Shown here one piece after another: positions 45,185 to 55,966 of a DNA stretch of 64,000 nt. This stretch comes from Sorex araneus (taxonomy: Eukaryota; Chordata; Mammalia; Eulipotyphla; Soricidae). A program made the translations under genes and the position numbers. Location: the NCBI RefSeq assembly GCF_027595985.1, contig NC_073305.1, positions 120,312,114 through 120,376,113 of the forward strand, given 5' to 3'. The notes under the pieces were generated by a model. It did not search any database and was not told where the DNA came from. It saw only the letters and a list, made by a program, of their open reading frames with translations. Every line of letters begins with the position of its first letter. Within the stretch, counting starts at the first letter, position 1.

Positions 45185-45605
45185 GCATGTTTAACTTCCT
45201 GCTTTCCTCTCTTCTCTAAATACCTACCACTTATCAAATAAAACCTATACTCACACTTTCATTCTCTCTCTTTGCAAACATTCTATCTCATGTTTGAATT
45301 TTTCCTTCTCTCTTAGTCTATATATAGAGCTCCAAATCACCTTGGGAGACAGTTAACATGTTAATGATTTGGGAAAATCTTCTCTGACCTACTTGATATA
45401 TTTATATTTTCCACCTCTATTATGATTTATACAAATATATTTATCAGAGTGTATTACAAATATTTAAACATGTCTTTCCTGAATACTAGACTTAAAACTT
45501 ATTGACAGAAGAAAAATTGAATTATTTTTTCCTATATTTCTGGTTCCAAACAAAATATATGTCCTAGAGATATAATTATTTCTAGTTGAATAAGTGAATG
45601 GGTAA
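45185..45605 (+). repeat. Possible L2 fragment
   Basis: The closing part, with ACTAGACTTAAAACTTATTGACAG-like spacing, CTGGTTCC and a TAGTTGAATAAGTGAATGGG end, resembles the L2 3' end, where similar text precedes a GAATGAATGAATG tail. Weak, judged by eye. Confidence 0.35.
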
Positions 45606-45617
45606 CCAGAAGAAAAG

Positions 45618-45900
45618 TTTATTATTTTTATTTATTTATTTATTTTTGATAAATCACTGTGAGATACAGTTAGAGACTCACAAACTTTCGTGATTACATT
45701 TCAGTCATACAATGATCAAGTAACCATCCCTCCACCAGTGTCCATCATCCACCACCAATGTTCCCAGTGTCAATCTTGCCACTACTACCCCAACCTCCAC
45801 ACCCCCTGGGCCTCCGTCTCTGTGGCAGGCATATTCCCTTTAACTCCCTCTCTCTCCTCTTAGGAGATATGGTTTTTATCCATATTTTGTGTTTGTTGTA
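45618..45900 (-). repeat. L1 3' UTR, minus strand
   Basis: A (TTTA)n tail complement at 45624-45650, CACTGTGAGATACAGTTAG, CATCCCTCCACCAGTGTCC, CTCTGTGGCAGGCATATTCC, and the short CTCTCTCTCC tract. The order is the same as at 17.3 and 42.4 kb. Confidence 0.75.
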
Positions 45901-46194
45901 TTTGTTGTAATTTTTTGCTTTGTGGTTACAATCAGGTTATATATCATTTCTCCTATCCCATGTGGATCTTATCCTGCTGATGATATCTATATCATAATTT
46001 GCCTGTGCAGGTTCTGTCCTTTCTGTTATTCCATTAAACATATGTATATTTTTTGCTGTTACATATTATCTTTTTTTATCATTGCCAAATTAAGAACTCT
46101 TAATTACTTTCATGCTTCTATTTCATGAAACTAAAAAATATTCTAAGCTATGAATTAGTAATACCAATCCATATTATGGATTCACCACCAGGAT

Positions 46195-46634
46195 CTCAAC
46201 ATTCTACAAGGAAATGATCATCATGCGACAACTGGAATGGGAAGAAATGGAATATCACGTTTCACTCAAGTGACACAAGGAATCCAGAGTTCCGACCTCT
46301 GTCAATGATTGAGGCTCAAGGACGCTGCCTTGTTTGCTAAGGCATCAGAAATCAGATGGGCCGGACACATAACGTGATTTGGAGACGACCACTGGACTAG
46401 AGCTGTTACCAACTGGATTCCATGGAATGTCAAAAGAACACCTGGGCGCCCACCTACGAGGTGGTCAGACTTCTTTGTCAAGACCCTGAATGAACGGTTT
46501 GAGGCTTTTCCTGTTTCTGGAGCGAGCAGACACCACTGGGCTACACTAGCATGTGACATGGACAAATGGATATGTTATTGACACCTGATTGAGCAAATCT
46601 GATGAGCAATGGGATGACAAGTGATACAAGTGAT
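46195..46634 (+). pseudogene. RTE-like LINE fragment, longest C-terminal piece
   Basis: Translation in one frame covers about 140 residues. It contains GISRFTQVTQGIQSSDL, then [56 protein letters not shown] and [14 protein letters not shown]. This is the post-RT C-terminal region typical of RTE-clade non-LTR retrotransposons (RWAGH, then a W-x-R segment, then GRPPTRW). Two in-frame TGA codons (46306-46308 and 46375-46377) lie where the frame would otherwise have CGA, consistent with CpG decay. The nucleotide end (CTGATTGAGCAAATCTGATG, then AAGTGATACAAGTGATG) matches the tails of type B and C elements. No RT or endonuclease domain is present. Confidence 0.8.
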
Positions 46635-46729
46635 GGAATTAAAGCTTAAGCCCTGTTTTTAAATAGCTGTTTTTAAATAGCTGAAGTAATTGCAACTCTT
46701 TTATCTATCACTGTTGATTTTTTTTATTT

Positions 46730-47286
46730 TATTTGCTTCAGATGGTCACTTTCAACAATTATTAACGGACAGCAATTACAGACTCCATCAATTTTTGTTT
46801 GTCTTCAAATATCTTTATTTTTCCTTCACATTTGAAAAATAGCTCTGCTGGACAAAATATTTCTACCGGATGTTTTTTTTTAACCTTTGAATATTTTGAT
46901 TTTGTCATTTCACTGTTTCCTGGACTATAATGTTTCTGCCAATAGTCTGATGGTTCCTGATGGCAGTACCTGCATAGACAGTTTACCTTAAGCAGCCTTT
47001 AGTATTCTCTATCACTGACTTATGACAATTTTACTATTATCTGTCTCAGTGAAAATCTATTTGCATTTATATAATTAGCCCTTCTGAGAATTTTATGAAA
47101 TTTTAAAACTTTTTTCTATTTCTCTTAGCTCATCTTCCAGGATATCCACTATCTATAAATGTTTTCTATTAGAATTTGATGTTTTCATAGCATTTCTTCA
47201 TCTTTTTTACATTTAAAATTTTTATTGAAGTAACATGATTTATAGTTTTATAGGTTTTAGTTTTGCCCAATTATATTTCCAGAACT
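46730..47286 (-). repeat. Ancient L1 (L1M-type) 5' region, minus strand, part 1
   Basis: Plus-strand text TTTATTTTTCCTTCACATTTG, GCTCTGCTGGACAAAATATT, TTGTCATTTCACTGTTTCC, and TTCTGCCAATAGTCTGATGG is the complement of the old L1M 5' region. A type C copy interrupts it at about 47290. Confidence 0.55.
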
Positions 47287-47422
47287 ATATTTCCAGAAAG
47301 GATGAGTAAAGAGAGGCTTCTAAAATCTCAGGGCTAGGAAAAAAAGGATACATTACTAAGACCGCTCGAGAAATTTGATGATCAACAGGATGATGATGAT
47401 GATGATGATGTTGATATTTCCA
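47287..47422 (+). mobile_element. 5'-truncated type C element with target-site duplication and (GAT)n tail
   Basis: ATATTTCCA occurs at 47287-47295 and 47414-47422. Between them are AGTAAAGAGAGGCTTCTAAA, TCTCAGGGCTAGG, the RTE-like ACCGCTCGAGAAATTTGATG end and a (GAT)n tail (47388-47410). It is inserted in an ancient L1M. Confidence 0.85.
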
Positions 47423-48060
47423 TATGTCTATATGCTACATGCTATATTATGCTATCCTCTCAAAGTCTAGTTTCCTTCTATCATTATACAGTCAAGCCTT
47501 TTTACATTATTTCTCTACCTCATTCACCCCTAATGTGATTATACTGAAATTCTTGTTTTTACCAACTACTAAACCATTGGCATTTTATCCCATTTGATCT
47601 CTGAGTTCCCCACACTATATATAAATTATATTTTTTAAGTAGAATCACCTCCAGATATTTTCTTTGAATTCACTGATTTTTTTCTCCGATATCATCTGTT
47701 CTACTAACATTTCTTTTTTATACAATTTTTATCTTATTCACAAGGTTTTTCAAATTCGGAATACTTATCAGGTGATTTTATTTGTTAAAGTCCTATTTTC
47801 TTATTGTCAAATTCATTGAGTTTTCTATGTGTTCTTGTATTTCTGACTTTATTCATGATAGCTACTCTTAATGAACTATCTTTTGTATCACAATCTTCAC
47901 CATATTTAATGTTCATTTCTGGAGAATTGCTATCCTCTTTTTATATATTCATGCTACTTGTAAATCCTGAGATCTTTGATGCTAAATTTCTCTTACTGGA
48001 CATTTGGACTGGCTAATAAATTTTAAATTTTTATTGCATTTGTGTGCTTAAATTCTATCT
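47423..48060 (-). repeat. Ancient L1 (L1M-type) 5' region, minus strand, part 2
   Basis: Continuation of the L1M text after the SINE-like insertion: TTTGAATTCACTGATTTTTTTC, then TTGTCAAATTCATTGAG and TCATGATAGCTACTCTTAATG. The open frame 47804-48016 is repeat-derived. Confidence 0.45.
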
Positions 48061-48078
48061 CAACGGCTTCAGAATTAT

Positions 48079-48121
48079 TCTCCTTCTCCTTCTCCTTCTC
48101 CTTCTCCTTCTCCTTCTTCTT
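48079..48121 (+). repeat. (CTCCTT)n simple repeat
   Basis: Six or seven CTCCTT hexamers, between the L1M piece and the LTR-like repeat. Confidence 0.95.
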
Positions 48122-48240
48122 TAAGTTTTCATTGGTGTTTGCTACTTTCACAGCCACCACATCAGTTACTGATCCAAGATGGTGAGCATAGTCACAGCTA
48201 TGTTGGTGTGAAATATGAGAACTTTAGCTAATTACATAAG

Positions 48241-49450
48241 TGTTTGGGGGGAGGTGTAAAAAACATCGGCCAGGGGGAGAGCTCTGGCAGCTCTCCCTGT
48301 AGGCTGCGATCCTGGGCCACTGCTCAGCAAGTGCGGCCCAGGCCATGGGGCAGACGGAGGAAGAAACGAGGGCCAATCCCTTGATTGATCAGTTGCCGTT
48401 TATTCCATTCACTCTTATCTCTCTGCTTCTCTCCCGGTTCTGGATCTGGACCTGAAACCCCCTCATGAAGGGTCAGGGTTTACACAGAGGTGTGGTCACA
48501 ATCAATAGGGTTAAAGTTCTTTCCCTCAGGGAATGCTGCTTCTAGGACAGATTCTCTTTCAGCAGGATGACCCACCCAAGGGTGGAATCCCATGGATGTG
48601 TTTCTCCTCCCTGTGTCCAACAACCATATAAGCATTCATAATATTAATCATTTTGTATGGACACAGTAAGAGATGCATTAAGCTATAGAATTGCTCTCCT
48701 GAGGTCATCTCGATCTCAGACTACAGTGCTCAGGCCAGATAAGTCTTTCCTATTCCTAACAGGGTCCTAGTCTCATCGTTACTTTTGGATCATGACAGTC
48801 CATGATCAAGCTCTTAACTTATAGTTCAGAATTAGGCACTTTGGCCAGGCCCATCTTGATGCCAGGGTAGCACTTAACTCACTGCTTGCCCTGGGTCTGT
48901 CCCATCCCTCATCGGGACCCTGCTTTTGGGGATACTAGGAACTGAGGGCAACTGAGGCTTAAGTTGAGAAAGCAGATGCCTGGGAATGAAGCCAATTAAA
49001 TCCCAAGTTACAGAAGCATAATATTGTCTTCTTGTGTCTATACAAAAAAGGACATTGCTTTAAAGTAAACTATTCAAAAGACATAAGGAGAGGGGAAAGG
49101 CAATATTAACTTACAATATAAGTTCAGTGTCCTAGAAAGATCTGACCTCACAAATTAAGAGTCTGATTAGGGGGGAAAGCTGATTAACTGGTTGGGGAAG
49201 ACAGCATCACGAAGTGGTTACAGATAAACAAAAGAATGGGAGTAACTCGGGAGCACCTTGATGGATGTGACCCAATAAACCTAAACTCCTCATGGCTGTG
49301 TTATCCTACACTACACTATGGAGATGTTTCCAAAAACTTGATGGGTGTGACCTGGATAAACCTAAGCTTCTTGTGGAAAGAAAGAAAGGACAAAGCAATG
49401 TCATCCTACAGGGAGGCATGACTTATGTGTGAAGAACTAGTGCTCAGAAC
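48241..49450 (-). repeat. LTR-like repeat, copy 3 (minus strand), best preserved
   Basis: The left border TGTTTGGGGGGAGG would be the 3' CA end of an LTR read on the minus strand. A minus-strand AATAAA (complement at 48399-48404) lies about 160 bp before that end, and the terminal part is GC-rich, as expected for R-U5. Blocks shared with copies 1 and 2 run from 48650 to about 49350. The right border is not clear. No retroviral coding sequence or second LTR is seen, so it is a solo LTR or a non-autonomous LTR element. Confidence 0.5.
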
Positions 49451-49875
49451 AGAGCTGATTAGAGCTGATCTCGTTCTGATCTTGTATATTAATATATCTG
49501 GTATACAAGGTGCATAAGACTGAGATGAAAAGAGAGATCAAGGAAGTTGCAGTCACCCATGATTTTTCTGATGCTCTTCTTGTTGAGATTATGTTCTGTT
49601 TTTGTGCTTCAACTCCACTGCTTGATTCAGTTGGTTAAATTGGTTGAATCTTTATATATACCATGTTTGATTTACCTTCAATCAACCTTGGATTGGACTT
49701 GTGGTAAACCATCTCTTCCTTTTCCATTTTTGCTATAGCTACAAGATCTGATTCACTCACTGTGAAAATCTGAAAATTGCTTCAGCACAATAGTGTGCAG
49801 AGAACAGACACCTTTAAAGATAGGTAGTTAAACTTTCAGCTCTCTAGAGAAGAAATGAAAGATGCATCTTATGAT
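49451..49875. other. Unique DNA, nothing recognised
   Basis: No recognised family. Possible continuation of the LTR-like repeat at the left cannot be decided. Confidence 0.35.
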
Positions 49876-49876
49876 A

Positions 49877-50137
49877 CCATAATTGCACTGTAGCACTGGC
49901 GTCTCATTGCTCTTTAATTTGCTCAGTGGGCACCAGTAACGTCTCCATTGTGAGACTTGTTGTTACTGTTTTTGGCATATCGAATACACCACGGTTTGCT
50001 TGCCAGGCTCTGTCATGTGGGCGGGATACTCTTGGTAACTTGCCAGGCTCCCAGAAAGGGATGGAGGAATCAATCCCAGGTTGGCCACGTGCAAGGCAAA
50101 TGCCCTACCCGCTGTGCTGTTGCTCCAGCCCCATAAT
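49877..50137 (-). mobile_element. Full-length type B SINE, minus strand, short duplication
   Basis: Complement of the full type B order: head TGTTGCTCCAGCCC complement at 50118-50131, B box, two body modules, CATATCGAATACACC and the RTE-type tail to GTAGCACTGG. CCATAAT at 49877-49883 and 50131-50137 may be a 7-bp duplication. Confidence 0.9.
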
Positions 50138-50139
50138 GT

Positions 50140-51300
50140 TGTTCTTGATAGACATTAACTATGAGGCCCTTTGTTTACTTCTTATCTCCCTTTCCTTTTT
50201 TAATTGACTTACTAATTTAATCCAAATCTGCTAAACAAATTAATACAGTAAGTGCAGTTTAGTTATACTTCACTTTATTAGTTAGCATTTCAGAGTTTTA
50301 GTACTTAACTATAATTATGAGCATGTATTCATCTAGACCCACTCTTTCATTCTAGTGTAGTTGCATTGCCAGTTGTCCATCACATAGTCTCTTATTTTTG
50401 TCATTTGCCCTCCTTCCCATTTTTGGCTTCTGCTGTGCTCAATTTTGTCCTTAGGTTTTATTTAACTGAAGTTCCATTATCCACAAAGCTTCGATGCAAC
50501 CTTATTACATCTCTTGTTAGCATCTTCTCTATCCATTTTTTTATGTTAACTGTTGGGCACTTACTGTATGCATATATCTTTATTAAATTTATGTCTTTAT
50601 AATACTATCTTGGATTTTTAATTGGTTTGCAGAGTCTAAAAGGGCAAGATTTTAGTTTTTTAAAACCATTTAGTCACATACCTTGTAGTTTTACTCATAA
50701 TTACTATCATAAACTGAAGTCAGTAACTTGAAAATATAATTTCTAGTTATTTCACTGACTCCTACTAGAGTTTTTATTAAGCTATTGGATATCAAGTGAA
50801 ATATTCATTGATCTGAAGTTACTTATTAACACTGCTTATGACTTACTACTATTTACTTATAACCATTCCTTAGGACTCTGTCTTAATGACAGTATAAAAT
50901 GAATTTTTTAACGAAGATATGTGAATAGCTCTTTTGGCCTTCAATCTTTATCTTCTGTAATACATTTGCTTATTAAACATTATTGATTGCAGAATGTCTG
51001 CATATAAATATCAATTACATTTTTCTTGATATAAACTATAGTTTATATATGCTTATTCTAAAAAGTCCAATAAATTCTAGTTTTTCATAAAAATTAGTAT
51101 TTACTGCTTTTATATACATTACTGATAATGACATTTTCTTTTACACATTTATATATTTATAGTAGCCATTAAAACACATTGTACAGAAAAATACATTAAA
51201 ATGCAATGTACTGACTACATTAAATCAAGAAATTTCTGTACAAAAAGAAATAGTGACTAGAATACAAAGATACCCCACATATTGTGAGATGACCATATTT
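50140..51300. other. Unique AT-rich DNA, nothing recognised
   Basis: No shrew SINE or L1. A 78-codon open frame at 50366-50602 is hydrophobic and of no recognised family. Confidence 0.4.
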
Positions 51301-51301
51301 T

Positions 51302-51463
51302 CCACCATACTAGAGTATCCCACCCACATGGCAGAGCCTGGCAAGCTACCTGTGCATATTTGAAATGCCAAAAAGGTAATAAGTCTCACAATGGAGATGT
51401 TACTGTTGCCCACTTGAGCAAATTGATGAACAATGGGACATCAGTGCAGTGCAGTGCTACATC
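51302..51463 (+). repeat. Type B SINE, 5' truncated
   Basis: Begins in the first body module (AGAGTATCCCACCCACATGG), with GAGCCTGGCAAGCTACC, TTTGAAATGCC, the RTE-type tail GCCCACTTGAGCAAATTG and CAGTGCAGTGCAGTGC repeats. Confidence 0.85.
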
Positions 51464-51479
51464 TGACAAAGGAACAATA

Positions 51480-53170
51480 TCAAAGATATAGTGAGCACTT
51501 AAAAAACTTAACAGCAAAAATAAAAAAAAAACAACAATAAGAAAACACATTCAATAAAAAGTGAGGATAACTGAACAGACACTCAAGAAGCCATATAGCT
51601 GGCCAATAGTTATGTGAAAAATGTTCAACATCACTTATTATCAGAGAAACAAAAATATAAAAAATGAGGTATCATCTCATATTGTCAGATTAACACACAT
51701 AAAACAACAAAAACAGTCAGTGCTGGTATGGATGTGAGAAAAACGACGCCCACATTCATTGTTGGAGGGAATATCAACAGCCTCATTAGAAAATAAAAAG
51801 GACACTTCACACCAAACTAGAATTGAACTTCCATAAAACAGCAATCCCGCTTCTGTAAGGGTCTCAAAAGACTATTTAGAAAACACATTTTTACCCCTAT
51901 CTTCAATACTGTATAGTAGGTAGAGACAATGGGAATCTCATTCATTCAATAATAACCAAGACCTGGAAATAAACCAAGTGAGAAGAATAAAGAGATTATC
52001 TATATTTGTAATAGAATACTACTCAGCTATAAGAAAAATTGCTACTATTACATGGAACTTGAGAGTATCACGCTGAATAAAGTCAATCAAAATGAGAGTG
52101 GCAGGCAGTCTCAGCCCGGGCGGGAGCTCGGGCTCCAGCCGAGTTTAGACCCGGGTGGCCATGCCTTTGCACAGCCGCGTGGATGTGGAACGAGCAGGAA
52201 CCAGAGACAGCTTTAGGATTTTGGGTTCCAGCAAGTGCTTGCAACCATGTATGGAGACTGTGAACTAAGCTTTTGCTACATGCTGTTCCAGGAAGGGAAA
52301 TGATTCATTTTACAACTTAAATCTCCGTGGACTTAATTACTATAATACAGAAATTGTAAACTGCGAGGCCGTGGTAGCGGCCGCGCGACTTTTTATCTCT
52401 TCATTCTCATCAGTGGAAAACTTATTATCAAATATTTCCTTGTCAATAGAGCTGTATTCTTGGGTGATAAATTCCAACAAAAATAGTGAGTCTGTTTTGA
52501 AACTCCAACAACAATAGTGAGTTGTGTGTTGAAATCCGGAATGTAATCAAGGTAAAGAGAAAAGGAAGTGAAATTATCAGTCACGCACGGAGGGGGGGGC
52601 AGTTTGGGGGGTGAGGGGTGGGATGTATACTGTTTTGTTTTTGTTTTTGTTTTTATTGGTGGTGGAATATGGGCACTGGTGAAGGGATGGGTGTTTGAGC
52701 ATTGTATAACTGAGATATAAGCCTGAGAACTTTGTAACTTTCCACTTGGTGATTCAATAAAATAAATTTTAAAAAAATTTAAAAAAATAAAATAAATCCT
52801 AATTTTGCCACTAAAAAAAAAATGAGAGTGGCAGATATAGAAGGAACTCTCTGATAGGTGGGATATAATGAGAGAAAACAAGGGAATAGCAAATGGTCAA
52901 AGGAAGAAGGGGAGAGTTAGTAAACAGAGCTGAGATTAATTGTGGGGGTAAGGGGGAGTAGGATAAGAGGGGTCCCTGAGCCTTCGGTGGAGGACTGCTG
53001 ACATTCTGGTGGTGGGTGTGGTGTTGAAAGGATATATCTATTACATAGTCATAAACATGATTTTAAATCATGTTTCATAAATCACAGTGCATCAATACAA
53101 TGGAGGTGGGGATATGATAAAGTTAGATAAAAACACTAAACAAAATATACTGGCCATTGTGTACAACTGA
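51480..53170 (+). pseudogene. Old L1 ORF2 end and 3' UTR, split by a later insertion
   Basis: The left part (51480-52104) shows GAGGTATCATCTCATATTG, AGTGCTGGTATGGATGTGAG, AGCAATCCCGCTTCTG and GAATACTACTCAGCTATAAG, all diverged from the L1 ORF2 end. The right part (from 52835) resumes with GGTGGGATATAATGAGAG and a 3' UTR-like G-rich tract to about 53170. More decayed than the L1 at 17.2 kb. Confidence 0.65.
52089..52834 (+). mobile_element. L1-tailed chimeric retroposon with perfect 16-bp duplication
   Basis: AAAATGAGAGTGGCAG at 52089-52104 is repeated at 52819-52834. The element between (52105-52818, 714 bp) starts with a GC-rich block (CAGCCCGGGCGGGAGCTCGG, then GACCCGGGTGGCC). It passes through the segment shared with the 9.8-kb copy (GGACTTAATTAC, AACTGCGAGGCC, ATCTCTTCATTC) and ends with the L1 3' UTR module and an A-rich tail. 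No coding frame covers it. The perfect duplication suggests a fairly young insertion. Confidence 0.85.
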
Positions 53171-53233
53171 TAAATTTCTTATCTTTCTGTTTTTGTTAAT
53201 GTGATTACCTCATCTAAAAATGCCATGCTCTGA

Positions 53234-53430
53234 GGCTGGAGGGATAGTACAGTGGGTAGCGTGCTTGCCTTGTACACGGGAGGCCCTGGACTTGATCCCC
53301 AGCACCCTCTTTGGATCTCCAAGCCCAACCAAAAGTGATCTATGAATGAGAGCAGGTGTAAGCACTGAGCACAGTCACATGTGTCCCTCCACCCCCCAAA
53401 AAATATAAATAAATGAATGAAAAATAAAGA
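53234..53430 (+). repeat. Type A SINE
   Basis: Head GAGGCTGGAGGGATAGTACA with A-box TAGTACAGTGGG, TTGCCTTGTACACGG, B-box-like GACTTGATCCCC. Body GCACTGAGCACAGTCAC and a long A-rich tail with AAATAAATGAATG. Confidence 0.85.
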
Positions 53431-55450
53431 TACCACACTTTTATAAAATCAAAGTAAATATGACTCTCATTGTTGACTTATTTTTTTCCCTATTTTTGCC
53501 AAGCAGAGCAATACAACTTGGTAGTGTCTTATCTTCAATCTCACTCCTCTCACTTGCAGTTGCTGCAGTCAACCTGCAAAAATTTTAAAAGTTGGTTCTT
53601 GGGAGACTTTGTGTACAATTCCATGAGACTTTAGGGCCAGCAATGACTTTTTCTAAGAGCCTTAGGATACTTTCAGTTGTAATGTATTTTTAAAAGAGGC
53701 AGAGTTTACATTTATTGCTCGGCATTTGCCATCCTCATTGGAGTAATTTCATTGGTTTTACAGAGTACAGGTGAAAAAGATAGGTTTCTTTTGTGCCTTG
53801 GTTGAGTCATTTGAGAACTCTGCAATCAATTCTATTGTGGCAAAATTCACCATCACATTTAGCCCTGCTAATCTATACCATGACTAAACAAAGCACTCTG
53901 TTAAGGAAAGAGAAAGAGAGAACAGAAAAGAGGCAGACAAGAAAAGGAAAGAGTGAGAGAGAGGGAGAGAGCAAGAGAGAGAGAGTAAATGAATTATTTG
54001 GAGCAGCAAGAAATTAAGAAGGCATGAAAAATAATTGTGTCTTGGAAATAATTAGACTTATACTATGTTTATGACAGAATTCTCTTGCAAATATTTATAA
54101 TCAGCAAGACACAGCCGGGTGAAAAAACATTATCCAACTAATTGAAATATAATGTTAGCAAATGACACCTCTAGGGATAAATTAAGTAGTTCGCTAAATA
54201 TTATAAAATATAATTTCTGTGTGGTCCTTGGAGCATCAAAGTGCATGGGCCCAGTTCTGATAATTTTCTCTCACAAACATGATTGAGTATTCTGTTCAAT
54301 TAGATTGAAATGTAAGACACTCAGAACAGATTCTTCTAAACATTGGTGCTATCTTTGTGGTGTCATATTGAATTGTTTATTGATCCTACATTCTGAGAAA
54401 TAAAACAGGAGGCATTTTTTCATTGTATAGCCATCATAGAGTTTGCCTCCACAAACATATAAGCTGCTACATGCTTAGGATAAAGTATAGGCTTCTACAT
54501 GCTTAGGATCATTAGTTACCAAAATATAATCATGTGCTCTTGACCTCTTATTAGCTGAACTTCAGGAATACTATGAACATTTATATCCAGCATGATATTT
54601 TCAAAAAATAGCTCTTAACTTTTAATATTTGATCAACATGGAATTAGAGCCAAACTCTGAATGTGTTTCAAGTACCAGTCCCACATGACTTCCACATCTC
54701 CGTTTCCAGCGTCAGTGGCTGCAAAGGCTCACAGGGACTCATTTTAAGTACATGTAGCTATTTATTAAAATATTATAAAAGATACATATGATCAGCCAGA
54801 TGAAGAATTATATATAATGAAGGTCTAAACATGTGCAGCAAATAGGAACTTCTTTCATCTTATCTTTGGGGTGAGCTACCCTTCAAAATGTGGGGTATGG
54901 CCACTAACATGGAAACCTTCAGCTTCTTTTCTTTTAGAATTTTGCAACGTTTGCTTTATACATGAGGATTGACTAAATCGGTGAGTGTTTGTGATTCCAA
55001 TCTCTCACCACTTTCTACTCCATGAAGATTGTGGGGGAAGAGTTGAAAGTCCCAACCCTTTAATCTACTGGCTCCTTCCTTAAACTAGCAGTCCCCTTTC
55101 TTCAAGAGTTCTGTCTTTAGCACAAACTCAATTAGGTTGAAAGGTACTTGTTATGAATAACAAAAGATTTTTTCTCTCACCTCTGTCATGGAGGAAATTA
55201 CAAAAGGTTTTTGGGATGCTGCTGTAGAAACTGGAGGTAGGATATTCCCAAGTAAACCAGTCATCAAAAAGATGTTTAGGACACCAGAATGTTAAAACAG
55301 AAGAGTTAAAAAAATAACAAACAAGTACTGTTTCCTCACCTAATTGTGTAGTTAATTCTCTAAATGATCATTAAACTGCCAGTTTTAGAAGATCATAAAA
55401 TTCCCTAGTTACCTTTATTTTCTGATGAGATGGGAATTCTCTTTAGTGCT
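53431..55450. other. Unique DNA with a purine-rich tract
   Basis: A purine-rich tract (AAAGAGAAAGAGAG-type) spans about 53909-53990. A 27-bp imperfect tandem duplication (CTACATGCTTAGGAT unit) lies at 54464-54509. No gene recognised. Confidence 0.45.
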
Positions 55451-55714
55451 CTGATAGGGTATTACTGCATCACTGTCATCCTGTTGCTCATCGATTTGCT
55501 CAAGCGGGCACCAGTAACGTCTCCAGTGTAAGACTTGTTGTTATTGTTTTGGGTATATGGAATACACCACGGGGAGCTTTCTAGGCTCTGCTATGCGGGC
55601 GGGATATTCTCCGTAGCTTGCTGGGCTCTCTGAGAGGAATGGAGGAATCGAACCCAGGTTGGTGTAAGGCAAACGCCCTACCCGCTGTGCTTTGCTCCAG
55701 CCCCTGATAGGGTA
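55451..55714 (-). mobile_element. Full-length type B SINE with perfect target-site duplication
   Basis: CTGATAGGGTA at 55451-55461 and 55704-55714 brackets a 242-bp element (55462-55703). On the minus strand: head GGGGCTGGAGC, A and B boxes, both body modules, the CCACGGGG/CATATGG segment and the RTE-type tail (complement GCTCAAGCGGGCACCAG), ending in GATGCAGT without poly(A). This defines the true ends of type B. Confidence 0.95.
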
Positions 55715-55917
55715 AGGTTCAGGTATTGACACCTGCATTTCTAAACTGGTAATTAATTATTTTATTTTGGTTTTCTCCAAGTATTTTATTTTTATTGCTT
55801 CTTGGCCTTTTGGCTTAGATTCAGCCAATGTTTTATTTATTACCCATGTTTTTTTTTATTTATAAGCACCTTTTCTATAATTTTTAAAATATATAACATC
55901 TATCATCTTATTCTAAT

Positions 55918-55920
<3 letters not shown>

Positions 55921-55966
<46 letters not shown>

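Noticed and set aside
52393..52881. 162-codon open frame on minus
   Set aside because: Antisense to the L1-tailed chimera and rich in Lys-Thr from its T/A-rich tail.
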